Assembly: GCA_965211775.1 (NCBI GenBank)
Contig: OZ242974.1
Location: forward strand, 124,001 to 188,000
Length of the DNA stretch: 64,000 nucleotides
DNA from: Thiodiazotropha sp040506975
Lineage (GTDB): Bacteria; Pseudomonadota; Gammaproteobacteria; Chromatiales; Chromatiaceae
Direction: 5' to 3'
The translations under genes were made by a program, and so were the position numbers. Below, piece by piece: positions 16,516-24,287 of this stretch; positions within the stretch are counted from its first letter, which is position 1, and the number at the start of each line of letters is the position of its first letter. The notes below the pieces were generated by a model. That model was not told the origin of the DNA, did not search any database, and worked only from the letters and a program-made list of their open reading frames with translations.

Positions 16516-18573
16516 ATGTTGTTTTTCACCCCCAGCATCAAGGCATTGTTTCGTGTCAGCGCCGTAAGCCTGTTGAGCATTCTGACCATCGTGATCCTGC
16601 TGGGTCAAAGCCTGATCAACGAGCTTCATCTTAAAAGCCAAGTCTTGAGCGAAATGCGCAGTACGTCCCTGCAGCACATTACACACATAGTCAACACAAT
16701 CTCCCGCAGTGAACGGGACTTTCAACTCTACACCCAACAATCGGGGGATCATGCTGTCAACAGCGGAGAAATTATCGATCATATCGGCCGCGTCTTATCT
16801 GATATTGATGAGCAACATCGCCCGGTGGTGGATGAAGCCTATCGACATTTGAGCAACGCTATCACAAAAGAGACGGGAGATTCGGCCGACAGCGATCGCG
16901 CCAACGAATTATTTCATCAAAAAACCCAATATATCGACAGTTTCAGATCCGCCTTGCAGACACTCCCTTTGAATTCCCATGCGAATAAACCTCGCTTTCA
17001 GCCACACACGATTCTGAACCGACTGCTGATCGAACTGGAATCTGAATTGATCAGTGAACAGGAGGCTACAAAAATCCGCCTTGAAGAGATTGCATTGCCC
17101 CTGAACAAGGCCCAAACCGACCTCAAGTCCCTGGCCGAACAATTCTCCGCGCCTCCCGTGTATATGCTGCCTGCAGGTAATCAGGCGTATGATCAGATCA
17201 GCTCGATACTGAATAAGATCACCATCAATCTGAGACGCTATCGTGCGGCGATCCACCATTACCAGAGTGAGCATCAGATGCAGGACCCATCGGCATCCTA
17301 CATGTTGAGCGTTCTCGAGCAATTAAGGCCGATTCAATCCCACCTGCTGGCAAACCTGGGATCTGTAAAAATCCTGATCAGCAACCATTTTCATCAACAG
17401 CAACAGCTGGCTGAACAGGAGATTCTGGAAAAGCGGCGTTTTTTTATTGTTATCAGCACCATCGGTGTGCTGATTACACTCGCCACGCAGATCGGAGTCT
17501 CGAGAGCGATTTCGAAACCGGTCAATCAGATCAAGCAGGGTGTAACGGCCTTCTCAAACGGCAATCTCGAGTATCGCATTCCCGATATCAATCAACTTGA
17601 ATTCAAACCCCTTGCCAACGGCATCAACGACATGGCGGAGAAACTGTTACGACGTAGGGCCGAAATTGAAGAAAACATGCGACAGATCGACAGATCAAAC
17701 AAAAAACTGGAAAAACTGAACAAGAATCTGGAAGATAAGGTCGAAGAGCGCTCCCGGAAGTATATCGCAGCCGCACAAAGCGCCGAGCAGGCGAGCAGGG
17801 CAAAATCCGAGTTCCTGGCCACTATGAGCCATGAAATACGCACGCCGATGAATTCAATCATCGGGATGACCCATCTCGCTCTGCTTGCGGACAATATGGA
17901 ACCTAAACAGCGGCGCTACATGGAGAAGGTACGCCAGTCATCTCAAACATTGTTGAATATCATAAACGACATCCTTGATTTCTCGCGAATCGAGGCGGGT
18001 GGTGTCGCGCTTGAACAAACCACGTTTTCACTGGATGCAATTTTCGACAATCTGAGTAATCTCGTCGGCCAGAAGGCGGCGGAAAAACAGTTGGAGTTTA
18101 TCTACGATATCGACCAGCAAATTCCACAATTCCTTTTGGGCGATCCAGTCAAACTGCAACAAATACTCGTAAATCTCAGTGGTAATGCGGTCAAGTTCAC
18201 CCAACAGGGTGAAGTGGTCGTGCAAGTCAAGCTGCTGGAGCAGGATCAAGATCAGGTACGACTGTATTTCTCTGTCTGCGATACCGGCATCGGTATCGAG
18301 CAAGATTACCTTGGACATCTGTTCGACGCCTTTACCCAGGCGGATGGCTCAACTACCCGGCGCTATGGCGGGAGTGGCTTGGGCCTGGCCATATCCCAGC
18401 GTTTCGTACAAGCCATGGGCGGTGAGATTCAGGTAGCAAGCAAGCCTGGGGACGGGAGCAGCTTTTTCTTTTCCCTAACCCGCATGTTTCATCCGTTTTT
18501 AAATTTAGCCGGTGATATGGCCAAGCTTGGATGGTTTGCCCTCACTGGGAACCAAACCTCTATCAAGCCCTGA
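16516..18573 (+). CDS. hybrid histidine kinase, kinase part (split by IS1380)
   Basis: This 685-residue ORF holds the sensor and kinase modules of a larger gene. It has a first span at about 12-32, a long helical periplasmic domain to about 305, a second span, HAMP, a coiled coil, HisKA with ATMSHEIRTPMN, and HATPase with NLSGNAVKFT, DTGIGI and GGSGLGLAI. After SFFFSL the reading enters IS1380 copy A at 18479 and ends with a roughly 31-residue IS-encoded tail. Native sequence resumes after the IS at 20047. The break falls between the ATPase and the first receiver domain, so a functional kinase module may still be made. The ATG at 16516 is preferred over longer readings that overlap the previous gene. 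Confidence 0.88.
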   Translation: MLFFTPSIKALFRVSAVSLLSILTIVILLGQSLINELHLKSQVLSEMRSTSLQHITHIVNTISRSERDFQLYTQQSGDHAVNSGEIIDHIGRVLSDIDEQHRPVVDEAYRHLSNAITKETGDSADSDRANELFHQKTQYIDSFRSALQTLPLNSHANKPRFQPHTILNRLLIELESELISEQEATKIRLEEIALPLNKAQTDLKSLAEQFSAPPVYMLPAGNQAYDQISSILNKITINLRRYRAAIHHYQSEHQMQDPSASYMLSVLEQLRPIQSHLLANLGSVKILISNHFHQQQQLAEQEILEKRRFFIVISTIGVLITLATQIGVSRAISKPVNQIKQGVTAFSNGNLEYRIPDINQLEFKPLANGINDMAEKLLRRRAEIEENMRQIDRSNKKLEKLNKNLEDKVEERSRKYIAAAQSAEQASRAKSEFLATMSHEIRTPMNSIIGMTHLALLADNMEPKQRRYMEKVRQSSQTLLNIINDILDFSRIEAGGVALEQTTFSLDAIFDNLSNLVGQKAAEKQLEFIYDIDQQIPQFLLGDPVKLQQILVNLSGNAVKFTQQGEVVVQVKLLEQDQDQVRLYFSVCDTGIGIEQDYLGHLFDAFTQADGSTTRRYGGSGLGLAISQRFVQAMGGEIQVASKPGDGSSFFFSLTRMFHPFLNLAGDMAKLGWFALTGNQTSIKP

Positions 18574-20046
18574 TTTTCCACCCTCCGGGCAGACTCCCCC
18601 TTACCCCCATTGTTGATCAACGTGCCGGGGCAGCACTCTGCCGGGCTATCCCGGCTTGAGTCGGGCCGCCACCTGGAAAAACAGCGCCTGATAGGGATAG
18701 GTGCTGGAGAGCAGGAAGCGGATCCGTCGCGTGTTGCGAATGATGACCGCCCCGATCTTGAACAGTTTGAGCCGGATCGTGGTCATCTGTGCACGCGCCA
18801 GTTCCGTGCCCTTCAGCGCGAGGCGCCGGATGGCCTCCATCAGCACATAGGCCAGACTGGACAGCAGTAGACGAAACTGATTGGCCCACCAGTAATGCGC
18901 GCTGGTGCGATCGGCGAACAGCCCCAGTTGCTGCTCCTTGATTCGGTTCTCCATGTCACCACGGGCGCAGTAGAGGTCATCGTAAAGGCGCTGTTTGTCG
19001 CCGGCCAGGTTGGTGACGATGAAGCGTGGATTTGGCCCCTTGTCGGTGACCTCCAGTTTGGCGATCACCTTGCGACGCGTCTTCCAGGTGCTGGCGGCAT
19101 AGTGAAACTGAAAGAATTCCCGCATCTTCATGCCGGTTCGCTTCGCCAGTTCCTCAACCCACTGCATGGGCTCACGGATACACCGCAGCAAGGCGTCATT
19201 CTTGGCGATGCCCACGATATAGCCCACAGCGTTGCGCTCGCACCAGCTGAGCATGTGGTGACGGCAAAAGCCGCTATCGCCCCGAAAGATGATACGCACT
19301 TCAGGCCAAGCCCGGCGCAGGCGTTTGACCAACAGCGCCAGAATCGCCCAGGCATGCTTGGGCGCATCGATCCGGCTGGGCCGCAGATAACTCACCAGCA
19401 GTTGATCGCCACAAAAGACATACAGGGGCAGGAAGCAGTAGTGATCGTAGTAGCCGTGAAAGAAGCGGCCTTCCTGGCGGCCATGCACCGGATCATCCGT
19501 GGCGTCGAAATCCAGGATCAGCTCATCGGGTGGTGCATCATATGAGGCAATGAACTGCTCGAGCAGTAGGTTGTGGACATCAACGGCAACCCGGCGATCG
19601 ACCCGGTTCTCCAGCCGACAAAGTGTCGACTGGCTGCCCAGTACCTCCTCGCGTTCGATCGAGCTCTGTAGGGCCGGGTCGGTGCGTAGTGTCTGATGGT
19701 CGTTCAGATCTTCATAACCCAGGCAGAGCCCATAGACTCGCTGGCGCAACAGGCTCAACTGGCTGTGTTCAATATAGCGGGGATCTCGCGGGTCGGGGAT
19801 GACCGCATCAACCGCCTCGAGCAATCCCAGACGCCTGTCGATCTCACGCAGCAGCAACACGCCGCCGTCCGAGGTGATATCGCCACCGGAAAACTCGGCT
19901 TGAACCTTACGGCGTTTTAGGGCTGGAAAATCAAAGGCAGTCTGGGTACAGTTTGTCACAGGCAAAATCCTTTCGATTACAGTGTAAGCAACTGAATTAT
20001 ATCGAAGTATCAGGATTTTGCCTTTTTAATGCGTGAAATATTGGGG
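18479..20046 (-). mobile_element. IS1380-like element, copy A
   Basis: 1568 bp. The ends are imperfect inverted repeats (CCCGCATGTTTCA at one end, CCCCAATATTTCA at the other). The element is flanked by a perfect 4-bp duplication CTAA (18475-18478 and 20047-20050). It lies inside the hybrid kinase gene; deleting it with one CTAA restores the frame. Its right end gives the start codon of the downstream half-gene. Confidence 0.94.
18646..19959 (-). CDS. IS1380 family transposase
   Basis: A DDE transposase of about 437 residues. Family marks include FSGGDITSDGGVLLLREIDR near the start, LILDFDATDDPVHG, IIFRGDSGFCRH and CARGDMENRIKEQ, the last covering the region of the catalytic Glu. I place the start at GTG 19959, preceded by AAAGGA at the right distance, rather than the TTG 6 bases upstream. 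The ribosome-binding site lies inside a long inverted repeat described under copy C. Confidence 0.94.
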   Translation of the reverse strand: MTNCTQTAFDFPALKRRKVQAEFSGGDITSDGGVLLLREIDRRLGLLEAVDAVIPDPRDPRYIEHSQLSLLRQRVYGLCLGYEDLNDHQTLRTDPALQSSIEREEVLGSQSTLCRLENRVDRRVAVDVHNLLLEQFIASYDAPPDELILDFDATDDPVHGRQEGRFFHGYYDHYCFLPLYVFCGDQLLVSYLRPSRIDAPKHAWAILALLVKRLRRAWPEVRIIFRGDSGFCRHHMLSWCERNAVGYIVGIAKNDALLRCIREPMQWVEELAKRTGMKMREFFQFHYAASTWKTRRKVIAKLEVTDKGPNPRFIVTNLAGDKQRLYDDLYCARGDMENRIKEQQLGLFADRTSAHYWWANQFRLLLSSLAYVLMEAIRRLALKGTELARAQMTTIRLKLFKIGAVIIRNTRRIRFLLSSTYPYQALFFQVAARLKPG

Positions 20047-21564
20047 CTAACCCTGATGAAGCAGAGATCTCCTGACATCCAGTCAAGAACAAAACCGGGT
20101 GTTTTGACCAATAAGCCCGTATTGATCGTGGATGACAATGAAAGCGCATGCCATATCCAGCAAGAGATTCTTGAATCCATCGGCTTTTCCACAATGGCCT
20201 GCGCGAGTGGTGGCGCGGCACTCATCGAGTTGTTGAAGGCACAAGCACAAGGAAATCCAATTGGCCTGGTGCTGCTCGACTGGAAAATGCCGGGCATGAA
20301 TGGGGTGGAAGTGCTGGAGGCCATCCATCGGGAGAAAGCACTTACTGACCGACCCAAAGTAATCATGCTCACTGCCTATGGGGCCGAGGAGCTTTTGAGC
20401 CAATGCCAGGCCGTACATCCCGACAGAATATTGGCAAAACCACTTAGCCCGTCCAGCCTGCTTGATGGCATCAATCAGCTGCAAATCACAAAACTCGTTC
20501 CGGAACAAGATAACGTTCAAGACCGTTACACCGAGAACCAGGAGCGTTTCAGTCGCCTGCGTGGCGCACGGGTCCTGCTGGTGGAAGACAATCCGCTTAA
20601 CCGGGAAGTGGCCTGGGAGCTGCTAAGGAGCATCGGTATCCAGGTGCTAATCGCACAAAACGGAGCCGAGGCTGTGAAACTGCTGGAATCGGAACGTTTG
20701 GACGCTGTTTTAATGGATGTGCAGATGCCGGTCATGGATGGGTATACCGCAACCCAGTTCATCCGCGCTCAGGAGGGTTTCGCAAAGGAACAGTTGCCGA
20801 TCATCGCTATGACTGCCAACGCGATGTCGGGCGATCGGGAAAAATCCCTAAATGCAGGGATGAACGATCATATCGCTAAGCCGGTAAAGGTGGATGAGCT
20901 ATACGCTGTACTGAGCAAATATATCCCGGATATCACCCGCAGAGGCGCCGAATCCCAACAGAGTGCAGCGGCAAATGCGTCGGACTCTGTTATCGACGAA
21001 CATGCCGGCTTGACGGTCTGCAACGGCAATTGGACACTTTATCAACGCATTCTCAAGCGCTTCCTGTCCACAGAATCTGACTTCCTGCAACGCTTCCAAA
21101 CAGCCGTGGAACAGGATGACCGCATCAGCGCCACACGTCATGCGCATTCACTAAAGAGTTCAGCAGGTAGTATTGGAGCCATCAAGCTTCAACAGGCCGC
21201 ACTGAATCTGGAGACAGCGTGCCGCAACAGCGCCACGACAGAAGACCTGCAGATCCTGATGCGCCAGCTTGAACAACCGCTGAGTGAAGTGTTGACCGAG
21301 CTGCACGATGTCAACAGTGGAGCCTCTGTTTCCGATGAAACCGATATTCCCGACACTCGCCTGTTGATACCGTTATTGGACCAACTGAAACAGTTGCTGA
21401 AAAATGACGATACCTCAGTGGTTGATATCATGGATGAATTGGGCAAACTATTGAGCGACTCATCACTAACCCGCATGTTTCATCCGTTTTTAAATTTAGC
21501 CGGTGATATGGCCAAGCTTGGATGGTTTGCCCTCACTGGGAACCAAACCTCTATCAAGCCCTGA
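20029..21564 (+). CDS. receiver-receiver-HPt part of the split hybrid kinase
   Basis: A 511-residue ORF with two receiver domains and an HPt domain. Receiver 1 has VLIVDDNESA and LVLLDWKMPGMNG; receiver 2 has VLLVEDNPLNRE and AVLMDVQMPVMDG; HPt has ARHAHSLKSSAGSIGA-like TRHAHSLKSSAGSIGA with the phospho-His. The first six codons, including the ATG, come from IS1380 copy A, and native sequence begins at 20047. At the 3' end IS1380 copy B again replaces the native end with the same IS-encoded tail. The product could act in trans with the kinase part as a split phosphorelay, if it is expressed. Confidence 0.85.
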   Translation: MREILGLTLMKQRSPDIQSRTKPGVLTNKPVLIVDDNESACHIQQEILESIGFSTMACASGGAALIELLKAQAQGNPIGLVLLDWKMPGMNGVEVLEAIHREKALTDRPKVIMLTAYGAEELLSQCQAVHPDRILAKPLSPSSLLDGINQLQITKLVPEQDNVQDRYTENQERFSRLRGARVLLVEDNPLNREVAWELLRSIGIQVLIAQNGAEAVKLLESERLDAVLMDVQMPVMDGYTATQFIRAQEGFAKEQLPIIAMTANAMSGDREKSLNAGMNDHIAKPVKVDELYAVLSKYIPDITRRGAESQQSAAANASDSVIDEHAGLTVCNGNWTLYQRILKRFLSTESDFLQRFQTAVEQDDRISATRHAHSLKSSAGSIGAIKLQQAALNLETACRNSATTEDLQILMRQLEQPLSEVLTELHDVNSGASVSDETDIPDTRLLIPLLDQLKQLLKNDDTSVVDIMDELGKLLSDSSLTRMFHPFLNLAGDMAKLGWFALTGNQTSIKP

Positions 21565-23025
21565 TTTTCCACCCTCCGGGCAGACTCCCCCTTACCCCCA
21601 TTGTTGATCAACGTGCCGGGGCAGCACTCTGCCGGGCTATCCCGGCTTGAGTCGTGCCGCCACCTGGAAAAACAGCGCCTGATAGGGATAGGTGCTGGAG
21701 AGCAGGAACCGGATCCGTCGCGTGTTGCGAATGATGACCGCCCCGATCTTGAACAGTTTGAGCCGGATCGTGGTCATCTGTGCACGCGCCAGTTCCGTGC
21801 CCTTCAGCGCGAGGCGCCGGATGGCCTCCATCAGCACATAGGCCAGACTGGACAGCAGTAGACGAAACTGATTGGCCCACCAGTAATGCGCGCTGGTGCG
21901 ATCGGCGAACAGCCCCAGTTGCTGCTCCTTGATTCGGTTCTCCATGTCACCACGGGCGCAGTAGAGGTCATCGTAAAGGCGCTGTTTGTCGCCGGCCAGG
22001 TTGGTGACGATGAAGCGTGGATTTGGCCCCTTGTCGGTGACCTCCAGTTTGGCGATCACCTTGCGACGCGTCTTCCAGGTGCTGGCGGCATAGTGAAACT
22101 GAAAGAATTCCCGCATCTTCATGCCGGTTCGCTTCGCCAGTTCCTCAACCCACTGCATGGGCTCACGGATACACCGCAGCAAGGCGTCATTCTTGGCGAT
22201 GCCCACGATATAGCCCACAGCGTTGCGCTCGCACCAGCTGAGCATGTGGTGACGGCAAAAGCCGCTATCGCCCCGAAAGATGATACGCACTTCAGGCCAA
22301 GCCCGGCGCAGGCGTTTGACCAACAGCGCCAGAATCGCCCAGGCATGCTTGGGCGCATCGATCCGGCTGGGCCGCAGATAACTCACCAGCAGTTGATCGC
22401 CACAAAAGACATACAGGGGCAGGAAGCAGTAGTGATCGTAGTAGCCGTGAAAGAAGCGGCCTTCCTGGCGGCCATGCACCGGATCATCCGTGGCGTCGAA
22501 ATCCAGGATCAGCTCATCGGGTGGTGCATCATATGAGGCAATGAACTGCTCGAGCAGTAGGTTGTGGACATCAACGGCAACCCGGCGATCGACCCGGTTC
22601 TCCAGCCGACAAAGTGTCGACTGGCTGCCCAGTACCTCCTCGCGTTCGATCGAGCTCTGTAGGGCCGGGTCGGTGCGTAGTGTCTGATGGTCGTTCAGAT
22701 CTTCATAACCCAGGCAGAGCCCATAGACTCGCTGGCGCAACAGGCTCAACTGGCTGTGTTCAATTCGCGGGTCGGGGATGACCGCATCAACCGCCTCGAG
22801 CAATCCCAGACGCCTGTCGATCTCACGCAGCAGCAACACGCCGCCGTCCGAGGTGATATCGCCACCGGAAAACTCGGCTTGAACCTTACGGCGTTTTAGG
22901 GCTGGAAAATCAAAGGCAGTCTGGGTACAGTTTGTCACAGGCAAAATCCTTTCGATTACAGTGTAAGCAACTGAATTATATCGAAGTATCAGGATTTTGC
23001 CTTTTTAATGCGTGAAATATTGGGG
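21470..23025 (-). mobile_element. IS1380-like element, copy B
   Basis: 1556 bp, same orientation and the same CTAA duplication (21466-21469 and 23026-23029) as copy A, and a second hit in the same gene 3 kb away. It is 12 bp shorter than copies A and C because of an in-frame deletion inside the transposase gene. Otherwise it is almost identical to copy A, which implies recent movement. Confidence 0.94.
21637..22938 (-). CDS. IS1380 family transposase with 4-residue deletion
   Basis: It has the same product as in copy A, except that PDPRDPRYIEHS is shortened to PDPRIEHS by loss of 12 bases, about 60 residues from the start. The frame is otherwise open. Whether the shortened enzyme is active cannot be judged from sequence. 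Start chosen at GTG 22938 as in copy A. Confidence 0.92.
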   Translation of the reverse strand: MTNCTQTAFDFPALKRRKVQAEFSGGDITSDGGVLLLREIDRRLGLLEAVDAVIPDPRIEHSQLSLLRQRVYGLCLGYEDLNDHQTLRTDPALQSSIEREEVLGSQSTLCRLENRVDRRVAVDVHNLLLEQFIASYDAPPDELILDFDATDDPVHGRQEGRFFHGYYDHYCFLPLYVFCGDQLLVSYLRPSRIDAPKHAWAILALLVKRLRRAWPEVRIIFRGDSGFCRHHMLSWCERNAVGYIVGIAKNDALLRCIREPMQWVEELAKRTGMKMREFFQFHYAASTWKTRRKVIAKLEVTDKGPNPRFIVTNLAGDKQRLYDDLYCARGDMENRIKEQQLGLFADRTSAHYWWANQFRLLLSSLAYVLMEAIRRLALKGTELARAQMTTIRLKLFKIGAVIIRNTRRIRFLLSSTYPYQALFFQVAARLKPG

Positions 23026-23172
23026 CTAAAGGATGCCTGGATGGGACTGTGTATGGCGGTAGATGATTACGACTTTCAACTGGCACTCAAAGAGCTGAAG
23101 GATTTGACTTTCGCCTTGGATATCAGTCAAGAGATGCCGGATGCCGAGGATGAAAGCAATGAGGCAGTCTGA
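23026..23172 (+). pseudogene. severed C-terminal end of the hybrid kinase
   Basis: Native 3' end of the hybrid kinase: 48 residues, starting LKDAWMGLCMAVDDYDFQ, in frame with the part before IS1380 copy B once one CTAA is removed, and ending at TGA 23170. It looks like the tail of a small regulatory domain (LALKELKDLTFAL). It overlaps the start of the HD-GYP regulator, so the kinase and regulator were translationally coupled before the IS insertions. Confidence 0.85.
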
Positions 23173-24259
23173 CGACAAGCCGACGATTCTGATCGTTGAC
23201 GACACTGCCGGGAATATCGAAGTACTCAGCAGCACACTACGGCCCAAATACCGAGTACGGGCCGCGAAGAACGGCATCAGGGCATTGAGCATCGCCCGGG
23301 AAGCCCCCATGCCGGATTTGATCCTGCTCGATATCATGATGCCGGAGATGGATGGTTATGAGACCTGCCGACAGTTAAAGTCGGATCCGCTGACCAAGCA
23401 GATTCCTGTCATTTTCATCACCGCGCTCGCGGATGAGGGTGATGAGGAGAAGGGACTGGCCCTGGGTGCCGTCGACTATATCACCAAACCCTTCAAACCG
23501 GTACTTGTTCTGGCACGTGTGGATAACCAGCTCGAACTGAAGCGCCACAGGGACAACCTGGAAGAGCTGGTGGAAGAACGCACCAGACAGCTTATGCTGA
23601 CACAGGAGGCGACAATAGAGGCCATGGGTGCCTTGGCGGAGTACCGGGATCCTGAAACCGGCGGCCACATAAAACGCACACAGAACTATATGAAAGTGAT
23701 GGCGGAGATGCTCAAAGACAATAACCACTTCAAGGACTATCTGGATGAAGAAACAATCCGACTGCTCTATCTCTCCGCGCCACTTCACGATATCGGCAAG
23801 GTCGGCATCAGTGATAATATTCTGTGCAAACCCGGTAAACTCACAGATCAAGAATTCACCCAAATGAAGCAACATACCCTGATTGGACGCAACACCTTAT
23901 TGGCTGCGGAAGAGAAATTGGGCAGCAACTCATTCCTCAGTCTCGCGCGCGAGATCGCAGAGTTTCACCATGAGCGATGGGATGGCAAGGGATATCCACA
24001 TGGGATCAAGGGTGACGCCATTCCGATCTGCGGACGCTTGATGGCAATTGCCGATGTCTATGATGCTCTGATCAGCAAACGGGTCTACAAACCGCCTTTT
24101 CCTCATTCCAAAGCTGTAGCCATCATCCTAAAGGGCAGAGGTACGCAGTTTGACCCGGATGTAGTGGATGCATTTGCTTCCTGTTCGGATCAGTTCTTGA
24201 AGATCGCTCTGAAATACGCTGATCACCAGGAAGAGATAATTACTCTTAAAGAAGAGTAA
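23159..24259 (+). CDS. response regulator with HD-GYP c-di-GMP phosphodiesterase domain
   Basis: A 366-residue RpfG-like regulator. The receiver has ILIVDDTAGN, phospho-acceptor Asp in LILLDIMMPEMDG and the Lys in YITKPFKP; a coiled linker follows; the HD-GYP domain shows LHDIGKVGI and HHERWDGKGYPHG. It hydrolyses c-di-GMP, probably controlled by the upstream phosphorelay. ATG 23159 is preferred because it overlaps the native kinase stop at 23170-23172; ATG 23141 is also in frame. With IS1380 copy B just upstream, transcription from the original operon promoter may be reduced. Confidence 0.92.
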   Translation: MRQSDDKPTILIVDDTAGNIEVLSSTLRPKYRVRAAKNGIRALSIAREAPMPDLILLDIMMPEMDGYETCRQLKSDPLTKQIPVIFITALADEGDEEKGLALGAVDYITKPFKPVLVLARVDNQLELKRHRDNLEELVEERTRQLMLTQEATIEAMGALAEYRDPETGGHIKRTQNYMKVMAEMLKDNNHFKDYLDEETIRLLYLSAPLHDIGKVGISDNILCKPGKLTDQEFTQMKQHTLIGRNTLLAAEEKLGSNSFLSLAREIAEFHHERWDGKGYPHGIKGDAIPICGRLMAIADVYDALISKRVYKPPFPHSKAVAIILKGRGTQFDPDVVDAFASCSDQFLKIALKYADHQEEIITLKEE

Positions 24260-24287
24260 ATGATGGCTTGCCTTAATACCTGTTACG

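Noticed and set aside
18895..19545. 216-residue frame antisense to the IS1380 transposase, repeated in all copies
   Set aside because: Shadow of the transposase; low-complexity composition and no independent signals.
18479..23025. Assembly artefact duplicating one IS1380
   Set aside because: Copy B differs from copy A by a 12-bp deletion and single-base changes, and each copy has its own flanks that rebuild one frame, so two real insertions are more likely; long reads would settle it.
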